A program made the position numbers and the translations under genes. DNA of 64,000 bases from assembly GCF_021049285.1 (NCBI RefSeq), contig NZ_CP088017.1:806001-870000 (forward strand), given 5' to 3'. The notes below the pieces were generated by a model. The model was given only the letters and a program-made list of their open reading frames with translations, was not told the DNA's origin and ran no database searches. Positions 54,083 through 62,761 of this stretch are shown here, in pieces. Within the stretch, counting starts at the first letter, position 1; the number at the start of each line of letters is the position of its first letter. The DNA is from Ruania halotolerans. Lineage in GTDB: Bacteria > Actinomycetota > Actinomycetes > Actinomycetales > Beutenbergiaceae.

Positions 54083-54371
54083 CCTGTCTCCTGATTGTGT
54101 GAGCAGTGCAACTCAATGTGACTGGTGCTCTCTGAGCATGTCATACGCGCGCCACCCTGCCAAGCGTGGGCGTCGGCAGCTGAGGGGTCAGTTTCTCGAT
54201 GAGAGCGCGACGCTCAGCTCGGTGACTTCGCCCACGTCGAACACGACGGCGCGACCACCGGACAGCGGCGGCATCGAGTGCGGTCGATTGGGCGTATATC
54301 TCATGGAATGAGCAGGATGGGCCGCACTCGCGGCGGGGGGCGGTGGGTGGGTGGCTGAGGCACGCGCGTGG
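54083..54371. other. Non-coding gap holding repeat copy C
   Basis: The 289-bp gap lies between the start of the membrane-protein gene and the end of moaD. Apart from the repeat (54275-54330) I see no gene. The right part of the gap, next to the membrane-protein start, presumably holds its promoter, but no clear boxes stand out. Confidence 0.6.
54275..54330. repeat. Intergenic inverted repeat, copy C
   Basis: CGAGTGCGG (54275-54283) and CCGCACTCG (54322-54330) are perfect 9-bp inverted arms. The core contains TATATCTCATGGAATGAG, an inverted-orientation version of the AGATATA core of copies A and B. It is about 40 bp from the end of moaD. Confidence 0.75.
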
Positions 54372-54608
54372 TCAGCCGCCGGCGAAAGGTGGGAGCACGT
54401 CGACGACGTCCGTCTCCTCGAGCGAGGTGGCGTCGTTGGTCACCACCCCGTCCACGAGCAGGGAGCAGCGGGTCAGCACCCGCTCCAGTGCTTCCCCGTG
54501 GCGTTCGATCATCAGGGACCGCAGTTCACCCACGCTGTTCGCGGCCAGCGACTCACCGTGCCGTCCGGCGGCCTCGGCCGCCGCGGCGAAGTACCGCACC
54601 TCGGTCAT
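54372..54608 (-). CDS. moaD: Molybdopterin synthase small subunit, MoaD/ThiS family
   Basis: The 78-aa ubiquitin-like sulfur carrier ends in the required Gly-Gly (DVLPPFAGG), which is thiocarboxylated and donates sulfur to MoaE. VRYFAAAAEAAG, the SVGELRSLM helix and the SLLVDGVVTN turn are as expected. It is co-directional with the DUF6457 and mobA genes with only 4-bp overlaps, so one operon runs from the moeB/moeZ-like gene to here. Its adenylating partner is the MoeB-like protein at 57281. Confidence 0.95.
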   Translation of the reverse strand: MTEVRYFAAAAEAAGRHGESLAANSVGELRSLMIERHGEALERVLTRCSLLVDGVVTNDATSLEETDVVDVLPPFAGG

Positions 54609-54874
54609 GCTCCGGTCTCCTTCTCCCAGCGGCGAGCGAGTTCACCGGCCCTGCCGACGACGTCCCGTGCGGTCCGGGTGGATGCGCTCGACTGAGCGCC
54701 CACCGCCAGTCCGACGAGGTAGGCCGTCACCGGTGCGGCAGGGCGATCCACGTGATGGGCCACGTCCCGCGTCATGTCCAGCAGGGCCCTCAGGTCGACC
54801 AGCGCAGGATCGACGCCGAGTTCGGCGCACGCATGGCGCACCCACTCCTGGATCGGGGGCAGTTCCTGGTTCAT
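54605..54874 (-). CDS. DUF6457-family small protein
   Basis: The 89-aa protein (MNQELPPIQEWVRHACAEL and onward) has a helical pattern with the VDLRALLDMTRDVAHHVDRP core typical of DUF6457. Members are often found beside mobA or fdhD in Actinobacteria, so a role in cofactor delivery is plausible, but function is unknown. It overlaps moaD and mobA by 4 bp each. Confidence 0.85.
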   Translation of the reverse strand: MNQELPPIQEWVRHACAELGVDPALVDLRALLDMTRDVAHHVDRPAAPVTAYLVGLAVGAQSSASTRTARDVVGRAGELARRWEKETGA

Positions 54875-55566
54875 TGCTGCTCCGTTCGCGGTGGGCGCGG
54901 GTGCCTCTCCGAGTCTGCCAGATCGGCGCCGCCCGCGGATCGCGCGGCTTCCAGGTCGGCTCTGGTGTCGATATCGGCAACGGTGTCCGGGCTCCCGTCC
55001 ACCGGAACCAGGTGCAGCGTTCCGAGCAGTCGGCGCAGCGACGCATCGCGAACTGTGGGCAGGTGCGCCAGTGCGGCCTCCAGCGCGGCCCGCCGGTACA
55101 CGCCCGCGAGCCACTGCCAGCGACCGTCCTGATCACGCAGGCACACGCCGTCGGCGCTCGTATCACCGTCGCGATCGAGTGCGGCGGTCACCGGGGCGAG
55201 AGCGGCCACTGCATCACTGGCATGGGGGAGGTCCGCGGCGAGGAGGAGCACCCACCCCGGGCCGGCAGACCCCGCAGACCGGTCCAGCGCTGCCAGGCCC
55301 GCCGCCAGCGCTGCCACCGGTCCGCCGAACGGCGGGTCTTCCTGCGTGCGCAGAACGCCCTCCGGTACCGGCAAGGTGGCGGGGCCGACCACCACGATGC
55401 GGCGGGCACCGGCACCGGCCTGCAGTGCTGAGGCGAGCAGCGTGCGCCCTCCCACGGTCAGGGAGGGCTTGTCGACGCCGCCCAGACGGGTGCCGCGGCC
55501 ACCGGCGAGGATGACTGCGTCGGTACCGCTGAGGGCCGCACCGAGGGCTGCACCACTGGTCGGCAC
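54871..55566 (-). CDS. mobA: Molybdenum cofactor guanylyltransferase
   Basis: The 231-aa nucleotidyltransferase has the GTP-binding signature VILAGGRGTRLGGVDKPSL, the DPPFGGPVAALAAGL segment and LLLAADLPHAS with the metal-binding aspartate. It would make the guanine-dinucleotide form of the cofactor used by nitrate reductase and formate dehydrogenase types. It lies inside the minus-strand Moco operon between DUF6457 and moaC, with a 4-bp overlap on the DUF6457 side. The C-terminal 15 residues are disordered. Confidence 0.92.
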   Translation of the reverse strand: MPTSGAALGAALSGTDAVILAGGRGTRLGGVDKPSLTVGGRTLLASALQAGAGARRIVVVGPATLPVPEGVLRTQEDPPFGGPVAALAAGLAALDRSAGSAGPGWVLLLAADLPHASDAVAALAPVTAALDRDGDTSADGVCLRDQDGRWQWLAGVYRRAALEAALAHLPTVRDASLRRLLGTLHLVPVDGSPDTVADIDTRADLEAARSAGGADLADSERHPRPPRTEQQ

Positions 55567-56040
55567 TCAGTCCGCCCGGTGCCAGTCGCCGGACTTCCCG
55601 CCGGTCTTCTCAGTCAGGCGCACATTCTCGATCATGGTGCCCTTGTCGAGGCCCTTGACCATGTCCACCACGTTCAGCGCGGCCACGCTGACCGCCGTCA
55701 GGGCTTCCATTTCCACGCCGGTGCGGTCCGCCGTACGAGCGGTGGCGCGCAACGCGACGCCATCGTCGGTCACCTCGGCATCAACCACCACCCCGTGCAC
55801 GCCGATCACGTGCGCGAGCGGCAGTAGTTCCGGGGTGCGTTTCGCGGCGGCGATCCCGGCCACCCGGGCCACGGCGAGCACGTCTCCCTTCGGCACCGAC
55901 CCGTCCCGCAGCGCGGCCACCACGTGCGGGGCGCAGCGCACCAGGGCCTCCGCAGTGGCCGACCGCACGCTCGGTTGCTTCTCGGTGACGTCGACCATGC
56001 GGGCGTGCCCGTGGTGATCCAGGTGGGTGAACTCGCTCAT
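55567..56040 (-). CDS. moaC: Cyclic pyranopterin monophosphate synthase
   Basis: MoaC completes the first Moco step, converting the MoaA product into cPMP. The 157-aa protein has HARMVDVTEKQPSVRSATAEA, the KGDVLAVARVAGIAAAKRTPE segment and the C-terminal GVEMEALTAVSVAALNV with MIENVRLTEKTGGKSG. The usual CHP motif at the active-site loop is AHV here (PLAHVIGV), a change seen in several actinobacterial relatives. It starts 4 bp inside moeA's end and is followed by mobA after one base. Confidence 0.94.
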   Translation of the reverse strand: MSEFTHLDHHGHARMVDVTEKQPSVRSATAEALVRCAPHVVAALRDGSVPKGDVLAVARVAGIAAAKRTPELLPLAHVIGVHGVVVDAEVTDDGVALRATARTADRTGVEMEALTAVSVAALNVVDMVKGLDKGTMIENVRLTEKTGGKSGDWHRAD

Positions 56041-57284
56041 CGGTTCCTTCCTTCCGCCAGCAGCTCCACGGTCTCACCCGCGTTCACCTCGGTGACGTCG
56101 GCCGGTACGCGGACCAAGCCGTCAGCTGCTGCCAATGTGCCGACCAGGTGCGAACCCGAGCCGCGCTCGCTGGAGGGGCGCACGAGGTAGGCCGGTTGAC
56201 CATCGGGGGCGTCGCCGTCGTGAGCTATCCGCACCGGCATGAACTGTTCACGCCCGGCGGGGGAGCGCCACCCGGATGTGGCGCGTGCCGGGACCAGGGG
56301 GAGGGCCGCCGTCACCGGATGCCCGGCGAGCCGGTGCAGTGCCGGGGCCACGAACACCGCGAACGAGACGTACACGCTCACCGGGTTCCCGGGCAGGGTG
56401 AACACTGTGGTGCCGTCGGCGAGGTGACCGAACCCCTGCGGTTTACCCGGCTGCATCGACACCGTGCCGAACCACATGCCCGGTTCCCGGGCGAGGACGG
56501 CTTTGACCACGTCATAGGCGCCCACGCTCACCCCGCCGGAGCAGATGATGGCGTCCACGCGCGGTGAGACCTCGGCGAGAACGCGCGCGAACTCGGCTTC
56601 GTCGTCGGGGACGGCGCCGATCCGGACCGGTTCGGCGCCGGCTTCGGCGACCAGGCGAGCCAGGAGATAGGAGTTGGAGTCCGGGATCTGCCCGCCCCGC
56701 GGTGTGCTGCCCGGGGTGACGAGCTCGGAACCAGTGGAGATCACCGCCACCCGCGGGCGGGGATGCACGGTGAGTGCCCCGTGCCCAGCCGCCGCGGCGG
56801 CGGCAATCTGCCGAGCGTGCAGCACAGTGCCGGCGGGCAGCACCAGATCGCCCGCGGCGAGATCCTCCCCGGCGCGGCGTAGGTGGCGTCCCGGTTCTGG
56901 GGCGAGGGTGAGGCGTGTCTCGGTGGTGCCGCCGTCGGAGTACTCCACCGGGACGATCGCATCGGCGCCGGCGGGCATCGGGGCTCCGGTCATGATCCGT
57001 GCGACCGTGCCAGGGGCCACAGGGTCGGTGCGCACTGCACCGGCCGGGATGTCAGCGGCCACCGGCACAGTGATGGGATGCGCCGCACTCGCTCCGGCCA
57101 GGTCGGCGCTGCGGACGGCGTACCCATCCATCGCGGAGTTGTCGAATAAGGGGATCGGCGTGGTGGAGGTGACGTCCGCTGCGAGCACGCGGCCGCCGGC
57201 GTCGGTGAGATCCAGCTCGCGCGGGGCCAGAGGCTGGATCGCGCTGAGTACTGCCACCAGGTGCTCGGCCACGGTCCGGGTCAT
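56037..57284 (-). CDS. moeA: Molybdopterin molybdenumtransferase
   Basis: MoeA inserts molybdate into adenylated molybdopterin. The 415-aa protein shows PIPLFDNSAMDGYAVRSADL, TGAPMPAGADAIVPVE and the domain III signature ICSGGVSVGAYDVVKAVL, then FTLPGNPVSVYVSF. The start at ATG 57284 overlaps the stop of the MoeB-like gene (ATGA); an ATG 12 bp upstream is also in frame. It overlaps moaC by 4 bp. Confidence 0.95.
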   Translation of the reverse strand: MTRTVAEHLVAVLSAIQPLAPRELDLTDAGGRVLAADVTSTTPIPLFDNSAMDGYAVRSADLAGASAAHPITVPVAADIPAGAVRTDPVAPGTVARIMTGAPMPAGADAIVPVEYSDGGTTETRLTLAPEPGRHLRRAGEDLAAGDLVLPAGTVLHARQIAAAAAAGHGALTVHPRPRVAVISTGSELVTPGSTPRGGQIPDSNSYLLARLVAEAGAEPVRIGAVPDDEAEFARVLAEVSPRVDAIICSGGVSVGAYDVVKAVLAREPGMWFGTVSMQPGKPQGFGHLADGTTVFTLPGNPVSVYVSFAVFVAPALHRLAGHPVTAALPLVPARATSGWRSPAGREQFMPVRIAHDGDAPDGQPAYLVRPSSERGSGSHLVGTLAAADGLVRVPADVTEVNAGETVELLAEGRNR

Positions 57285-58531
57285 CGTGATTCCCATGCGG
57301 TGATGCCACCCTCGAGTACGGAGACCGTGTACCCGTGGGAGGCGAGATCCGTGGCAGCGTGCTCCGCGCGCGGGCCAACGGCGCAATACACGATCACCTC
57401 GGCGTCGGCGGGGATCTGGGCGCGGCCGGACTCGGTGAGGGCTTGGGCCAGGGGGATCAGCCTCCCGCCGGGGATGGAGCGCTGCATGTATTCGTTCGGT
57501 TCCCGCACGTCCAGGAGGATGAAATCGTCGCGGCGGTGGCGGCGCTCGGTGAGCCGGCGGTCGAGTTCGGCGGGTGAGACGCGGCCGAATCGGGGTCCCG
57601 CACTGGCGTCACCGGCGGCCTTCTGGTCGTTGGCCACGTCGAGGGCGGGCTTTTGGCCGGTCTGGGAGCCAGAACCGACCAGATGTCCGCCCCGGGCGGA
57701 GGGAGCGGCGGAGCCAGTGCGTGCGACGGCGGCCGGTGAGCCGGCCGGGCGTGGTGCATCCGGACCGGAGCGGAGCGGGAGTTCCGTCCAGCGGGCGTTC
57801 AGCGCATCGAGTACCAGGACGCGCCCGAGCAACGGCTCGCCGATTCCCGCGATCAGCTTGATCGCCTCGTGCGCCATCACCGCGCCCACCTGCCCGCACA
57901 GCGCCCCGAGTACCCCCGCCTCGGCGCACGAGGGCACGCTGCCCGGAGCCGGCTCGTTCGGGAACAGGGTGCGCAGTCGCACCGGATCGCGGCCGGGCGG
58001 CGGTGCGGACCAGAACACCGAGACTTGCGCGTCGAACTGCAACACCGAACCCCACACCACCGGCAGGCCCAACCGGGCGCAGGCATCGTCCACCACGTAC
58101 CGGGTGGCGAAGGTGTCGGTGCCGTCGAGCACCACATCGGCGCCGCGGAGTAGGGCATCAGCGTTCTCGGCGGTGAGTCGTTCCGGGCGCTTGTCCACGG
58201 TCAGGTCCGGAGCGAGCTCCCAGAGTGTGGCGGCGGCGGAGTCCACCTTCGGTCGCCCCAGATCGGAGACCCCGTGGGCGATCTGCCGGTGCAGGTTGGA
58301 GCGCTCGACCACGTCATGGTCGATGATCCGCAGTGTGCCGATCCCGGCGGCAGCGAGGTACATCAGCGCAGGGGACCCGAGCCCTCCGGCGCCGATCACG
58401 GCGATGGTGGCGTTGCGCAACCGGCGTTGTCCGAGTTCACCGAGTTGCGGCAGCAGGATGTGCCGGGAGAGGCGGTCGGTCTCGGCGCGACTCAGCGCCG
58501 GACCTGGTTCGACGAGCGGCGGCAGCGGCAT
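57281..58531 (-). CDS. MoeB/MoeZ-like adenylyltransferase with rhodanese domain
   Basis: The 416-aa protein activates the MoaD C terminus and supplies sulfur. The N-terminal E1-like domain has VIGAGGLGSPALMYLAAAG, then DHDVVERSNLHRQ and the PSCAEAGVLG conserved cysteine. The C-terminal rhodanese domain (about 310-416) has the persulfide cysteine of VIVYCAVGPRAEHAA. A linker of about 65 low-complexity residues (about 230-300) joins them. Because of the fused rhodanese it is MoeZ-like rather than plain MoeB. It begins the minus-strand Moco operon. Confidence 0.93.
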   Translation of the reverse strand: MPLPPLVEPGPALSRAETDRLSRHILLPQLGELGQRRLRNATIAVIGAGGLGSPALMYLAAAGIGTLRIIDHDVVERSNLHRQIAHGVSDLGRPKVDSAAATLWELAPDLTVDKRPERLTAENADALLRGADVVLDGTDTFATRYVVDDACARLGLPVVWGSVLQFDAQVSVFWSAPPPGRDPVRLRTLFPNEPAPGSVPSCAEAGVLGALCGQVGAVMAHEAIKLIAGIGEPLLGRVLVLDALNARWTELPLRSGPDAPRPAGSPAAVARTGSAAPSARGGHLVGSGSQTGQKPALDVANDQKAAGDASAGPRFGRVSPAELDRRLTERRHRRDDFILLDVREPNEYMQRSIPGGRLIPLAQALTESGRAQIPADAEVIVYCAVGPRAEHAATDLASHGYTVSVLEGGITAWESR

Positions 58532-58567
58532 GCTCCTACGGTAGTCGGCCCGGCGATTGCCGGTGGC

Positions 58568-59332
58568 CTACCGCGGCGGCATCCGCAGGGCACCGTCGAG
58601 GCGGATCACCTCACCGTTGAGCAGCGGGTTGGCCACGATGTGGGCCACCAGATCGGCATACTCGCCCGGGCGCCCGAGCCGCGCGGGGTGCGGCACCAGG
58701 GCTTCCAGGGATGCGCGAACCTCATCGCCGAGGCCAGCCATCATCGGTGTCTCGAATACGCCGGGCGCAATCGTCATCACCCGGATCGCACTGCGAGCGA
58801 GGTCCCGGGCGGCCGGTAGGGTCAGGCTCGCCACGCCGCCCTTCGATGACGCGTAGGCAGCCTGCCCGATCTGCCCGTCGTAGGCGGCCACCGAGGCGGT
58901 CATCACGATCACACCCCGATCGCCGTCGCGCGGCTCGTTCTCAGCCATCGCCGCGGCGGCAGCCTCCAGTACGGCGAACGTGCCGATCAGATTGATCTCC
59001 ACCACCCGCCGGTACTCGGCGAGCGGGAGGATGCCCTGCTTGCCCACGATCCGGCCTGGTGTGGCCACGCCCGCACAGGTGATGGCGATCCGCAGCTCGC
59101 CGAGTTCCGTCGCGGTCCCGACGGCGTCCGCCACGTCCTGTTCATTCGTCACGTCGCCAGGGGTGAAGGTTGCGGCCTCGCCCAGCTCCTCGGCCAGAGC
59201 AGCCCCGCGGGAGGATGGCAGGTCGAACAGGACGACGCGACCGCCGTCGGCCACCATCCGCCGGGCGGTGGCCTCGCCCAGACCGGACGCCCCACCTGAG
59301 ACGAGAGCAACAGAGTCGTCGGTGATCTCCAT
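58568..59332 (-). CDS. Short-chain dehydrogenase, 3-hydroxyacyl-CoA dehydrogenase type
   Basis: The 254-aa SDR has the cofactor loop VALVSGGASGLGEATARRMV, catalytic YASSK (in QAAYASSKGGVASL), and RVMTIAPGVFETPMMAGL. The ending PHPARLGRPGEYADLVAHIV closely follows the 17-beta-HSD10 / 3-hydroxyacyl-CoA dehydrogenase type. ATG 59332 follows a GAGG site; the longer frame is excluded on family grounds. It has no known link to molybdenum and is probably a separate unit next to the Moco operon. Confidence 0.92.
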   Translation of the reverse strand: MEITDDSVALVSGGASGLGEATARRMVADGGRVVLFDLPSSRGAALAEELGEAATFTPGDVTNEQDVADAVGTATELGELRIAITCAGVATPGRIVGKQGILPLAEYRRVVEINLIGTFAVLEAAAAAMAENEPRDGDRGVIVMTASVAAYDGQIGQAAYASSKGGVASLTLPAARDLARSAIRVMTIAPGVFETPMMAGLGDEVRASLEALVPHPARLGRPGEYADLVAHIVANPLLNGEVIRLDGALRMPPR

Positions 59333-59463
59333 ACCCTCGAAACTACCCGCCGTCGCGAAACTCCTCTCGCCGAGTTGGCACGGCACGTGGATACCGCCTC
59401 CTGTCTCAAGATCGTGAGAATTTCCTGTTTCCGGACGCAGGTGCGGCGCATACTATGGCATGC

Positions 59464-59859
59464 ATGCCGCATTATCGGGTCAGCGAAGCCGCCGCCCTGC
59501 TGGGAGTGAGCGCCGATACGTTGCGCCGCCGCATCGACTCCGGCGACCTGCCCGCGAGCACCGACGATGCAGGGCGTGCCGTGGTGCCGGGGGAGGACCT
59601 GGCCCGGTGGGCGCAGGAACGGGCGCGGTCCCCGCAGAGCACGGGGTCCAGCAGCGCCCGGAACCGGCTCGAGGGGCTCGTCACCGCGATCACCGCTGAC
59701 GCCGTGATGGCCCAGGTGGAATTGCAGTGCGGGCCGTTCCGGGTGGTCTCGCTGATGTCCTCGGAGGCCGTGCGCGATCTCGGCCTCGAGGTCGGCTCCC
59801 GCGCCGCCGCGGTGGTGAAGGCCACCACCGTGATTGTGGAGGCTCGGACATCCCGATGA
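59464..59859 (+). CDS. HTH plus TOBE-domain protein, possible molybdate regulator
   Basis: The protein is 131 aa from ATG 59464 (134 from 59455). Residues about 1-50 are a MerR/excisionase-like helix-turn-helix (YRVSEAAALLGVSADTLRRR). Residues about 65-131 are a TOBE (Mop-like) domain, including NRLEGLVTAITADAVMAQVEL, that commonly binds molybdate or tungstate. It overlaps modA by 4 bp (ATGA), so it is likely a molybdate-sensing regulator of modABC or a small storage protein. The 131-bp gap upstream is expected to hold its operator. Confidence 0.85.
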   Translation: MPHYRVSEAAALLGVSADTLRRRIDSGDLPASTDDAGRAVVPGEDLARWAQERARSPQSTGSSSARNRLEGLVTAITADAVMAQVELQCGPFRVVSLMSSEAVRDLGLEVGSRAAAVVKATTVIVEARTSR

Positions 59860-60632
59860 ATCTCCGACGGCGTAGCCTCGCGACCGCTTTCGCCCTCACC
59901 GTGGGCGGGCTGGCCGCATGCACAGGGGCAACCGGACCAGGTGCCGGCCCGACCGATGTGGCCGACGAGGGTCAGACCCTGACCGTCTACGCCGCCGCCT
60001 CGCTCGCCGGCCCGATCAGCGAACTGCTCGCCCAGTATGCCGCCGACCATCCCGAGGTGGCGGTGGCACCTGCCGTCTTCGACGGATCGGCCACGCTCGT
60101 CACCCAGGTCACCGAGGGTGCGAGCCCCGACGTGATCGCCACCGCGAACGAGGCGACCATGTCCCCACTCACTGAGGCGGACGTGGTCACCGAACCGGAG
60201 TTCTTCGCCACGAACTCGCTCGTGATCGCCGTTCCTGAAGGCAACCCGGCTGACATCACGAGCCTGGCCGATCTCGCCGAGGTGGACACGGTGCTCTGTG
60301 CCCCCGAGGTTCCGTGCGGTGATTCCGCCGCCACCCTGCTTGACCTCGCCGGCGTCGAGCTGGAGCCGATCAGCCTGGAACAGAATGTCACCGCCGCTGC
60401 CGAGCGGGTCACCTCCGGTGCCGCCGGCGCTGCCCTCGTGTACGCCACCGACGTGGCCGCCCGTGCCGACCAGCTCGACGCCGTGGTTCCAGACCAGGCC
60501 GCCGAGGTGGTGAACCGCTACCCGATCGCCGCGCTCACCTCGGCGAGCCAGGCTGGTACCGAATTCGTGGAGCTGGTGCGCTCAGCCGACGGGGCCGCCG
60601 TGCTGGCCGAGCACGGGTTCGGCGCGCCATGA
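59856..60632 (+). CDS. modA: Molybdate-binding lipoprotein
   Basis: The 258-aa periplasmic-type binding protein has a lipobox LAAC (about residues 18-21) and a mature part with LTVYAAASLAGPISELLAQYAADHPEVAV, the ModA signature. The DGSATLVTQVTEGASPDVIATANEATM segment supplies the serine/alanine anion-binding residues. It is tethered to the membrane and hands molybdate to ModB. The start overlaps the HTH-TOBE gene stop, and the stop overlaps modB, giving a fully coupled operon. Confidence 0.94.
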   Translation: MNLRRRSLATAFALTVGGLAACTGATGPGAGPTDVADEGQTLTVYAAASLAGPISELLAQYAADHPEVAVAPAVFDGSATLVTQVTEGASPDVIATANEATMSPLTEADVVTEPEFFATNSLVIAVPEGNPADITSLADLAEVDTVLCAPEVPCGDSAATLLDLAGVELEPISLEQNVTAAAERVTSGAAGAALVYATDVAARADQLDAVVPDQAAEVVNRYPIAALTSASQAGTEFVELVRSADGAAVLAEHGFGAP

Positions 60633-61504
60633 GCACCCGTGCGGTGACTCCGGCTGCGAGCGGGGACCGCACCAGCACGCATGTATCCAGCAGCGCGACG
60701 ACCAGGTCCGGGGTGGGTGGCAGAATTCCGCGGGTACTTCTCGCCCCCGCGGCCCTCGCGGTCGCGCTGCTTACCCTGCCCCTGCTCGCCCTGCTACCCC
60801 GTGTGGACTGGGCCAATGCCCCGCAGGCTGTCACCTCCCCGGAAGCCCTCGCGGCGCTGAGCCTCTCCCTACGCACCGGACTGGTCGCCGTCGGCTGCTG
60901 CGTGATCCTCGGCATCCCCCTCGCCCTCGTCCTGGCCCGCGCGACCGGGCCGGTCGCGGCCACCCTGCGCGTGCTGGTGACCCTTCCGCTCGTGTTGCCC
61001 CCGCTGGTGGGCGGGCTCGCCCTGCTGTACCTGTTCGGCAGGCACGGCTGGCTCGGCCAGGCGCTGGACGTCGTCGGGATCTCCGTGCCGTTCAGTACGG
61101 CCGCAGTGGTGCTCGCGCAGACCTTTGTGGCTCTGCCGTTCCTCGTGATCTCCCTGGAAGGCGCGCTGCGCACTGCCGGCACGCGGTACGCGACTGTGGC
61201 GGCCACGCTCGGCGCCTCGCGGTGGACCGTGCTGCGCCGGGTGACCCTCCCGCTTGCCGCCCCCGGCCTGCTCGCCGGCACGGTACTGGCCTTTGCCCGG
61301 GCGGTCGGGGAGTTTGGTGCGACGGCGATGGTCGCAGGCAACGCCCCCGGGCGCACCCAAACCATCCCGATGGCGATCTACACCGCCTTCAACGGCGCGG
61401 GGGTGAGCCGCGATTCGGCCCTTGCGCTTGCCGTGCTGCTGGTACTCGTGGCCCTGGTGATCCTGATCGGCCTGCGGGACTGGCGCCGTCGGGAGGCGTG
61501 GTGA
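60629..61504 (+). CDS. modB: Molybdate ABC permease
   Basis: The 291-aa permease has about five to six membrane helices. The EAA loop RYATVAATLGASRWTVLRRVTLPLAAPGLLAGTV contacts the ATPase. The ending AFARAVGEFGATAMVAGNAPGRTQTIPMAIYTAF is typical of ModB. It overlaps modA and modC by 4 bp each. The first about 35 residues are Ser/Thr-rich and not conserved, so a later start is possible. Confidence 0.93.
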   Translation: MSTRAVTPAASGDRTSTHVSSSATTRSGVGGRIPRVLLAPAALAVALLTLPLLALLPRVDWANAPQAVTSPEALAALSLSLRTGLVAVGCCVILGIPLALVLARATGPVAATLRVLVTLPLVLPPLVGGLALLYLFGRHGWLGQALDVVGISVPFSTAAVVLAQTFVALPFLVISLEGALRTAGTRYATVAATLGASRWTVLRRVTLPLAAPGLLAGTVLAFARAVGEFGATAMVAGNAPGRTQTIPMAIYTAFNGAGVSRDSALALAVLLVLVALVILIGLRDWRRREAW

Positions 61505-62622
61505 GCAAGGAGGCGCTGCACGCTGAGGTCCGGTTGGAGCGAACCGGTTTCTGCCTGGACGTGGCCGTGGACGTGCCGGCCGGGAATGTGCTCGCCGTGG
61601 TGGGGCCGAACGCGTCCGGAAAATCCACTCTGCTGCACCTGCTCGCCGGTCTGCTCGCGCCGCAGCAAGGTACGGTCACGCTGGGGAAGCGGCCGCTCTG
61701 TGACGTCACTCGCGGGGTCCAGGTGGCACCGGAGCACCGGGGGATCGGGCTGCTCGGCCAGGATCCGTTGCTGTTCCCGCACCTGACCATCACCGAGAAC
61801 GTCGCTTTCGGGCTGCGCAGTGCGGGCCTGGGCAGGGCCGCTGCACGTACGCAGGCGCACGAGTGGCTGGACCGGCTGGGAGTGACGGGCTTGGGGGAGC
61901 GCCGGCCGGCCACGCTCTCCGGCGGTCAGGCGCAGCGGGTTGCCCTGGCCCGTGCCCTCGCCGCCCGCCCCGAGGTGCTGCTGCTCGACGAGCCGCTCGC
62001 GGCGCTCGATGCCGAGACCGCACCGGTACTGCGTCAGGCCCTCGGTGAACAGCTGCGCGCTACCGGTACCACCGCTGTGGTGGTCTCGCACGACGTGCTG
62101 GACGCCGCACTGCTCGCCGACCAGGTGGCGGTGCTCCACGAAGGAGCGATTGTGGAGCACGGCCCGGTGGCGGAGGTTCTCGGGACTCCGGCTACCCGGT
62201 TCACTGCCGCTCTCGTGGGAGTTGCGCTGGTGCCCGGCGTGGTGCGGGACGAGAGCGTGCACACCCGCTGGGGTCGGTGGCCGCTGGCTGAGGTGGGCTC
62301 CGTCGCTGGTCCGCTTCCCGACGGCGGCCCGTGCGTGGTGCGGGTGCGTCCGGCTGCTGTGATGGTCGCCCCGGTGAGCGAGGACGAGGTGAGCGGGTGT
62401 GAGGGCCAGGTCAAGTGGCTGGAGCCCGCGGCGGGTGGAGTACGGGTGCGGCTGGCCGGGAAGACTGGGGGTCCGGCGCAGGATGACGCAACGGATCACG
62501 GCGGCGGAACTGACCTGCTCGCCGACATCGATCCCGCCCAGGTGGACCCTGCCTGGCTGGCTCCGGGAGCGACCGTGCGAGTGAGCCTGGACCCGCAGCG
62601 GCTGGCCGTCCGAGCGGTCTGA
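61501..62622 (+). CDS. modC: Molybdate ABC ATPase
   Basis: The 373-aa ATPase has Walker A GPNASGKSTLLHLLAG, the Q-loop GLLGQDPLLFPHL, signature LSGGQAQRVALARALAARP and Walker B VLLLDEPLAALDAET. The C-terminal region (from about 240) contains a TOBE-type domain. GTG 61501 overlaps the modB stop (GTGA). It completes modABC and is followed by repeat copy D. Confidence 0.94.
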   Translation: MSKEALHAEVRLERTGFCLDVAVDVPAGNVLAVVGPNASGKSTLLHLLAGLLAPQQGTVTLGKRPLCDVTRGVQVAPEHRGIGLLGQDPLLFPHLTITENVAFGLRSAGLGRAAARTQAHEWLDRLGVTGLGERRPATLSGGQAQRVALARALAARPEVLLLDEPLAALDAETAPVLRQALGEQLRATGTTAVVVSHDVLDAALLADQVAVLHEGAIVEHGPVAEVLGTPATRFTAALVGVALVPGVVRDESVHTRWGRWPLAEVGSVAGPLPDGGPCVVRVRPAAVMVAPVSEDEVSGCEGQVKWLEPAAGGVRVRLAGKTGGPAQDDATDHGGGTDLLADIDPAQVDPAWLAPGATVRVSLDPQRLAVRAV

Positions 62623-62691
62623 CCGCGTGGAGCCTCGCGCATCGTCCGACCTGGGTGGCGAACCATGACGAGGCGCGCACTGGATCGACGT

Positions 62692-62749
62692 CGAGCGCGC
62701 ACGATTGTGGCTATATCTCGCCAGGTGAGCGAGATTGACCGCACTCGCG
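62692..62749. repeat. Intergenic inverted repeat, copy D
   Basis: The element spans CGAGCGCG at the left and CCGCACTCGCGA at the right, with the core GGCTATATCTCGCCAGGTGAGCGAGAT in pieces of inverted orientation relative to copies A and B. It lies between the convergent ends of modC and the histidine kinase gene. Confidence 0.7.
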
Positions 62750-62761
62750 AAAAGGGAGGAG

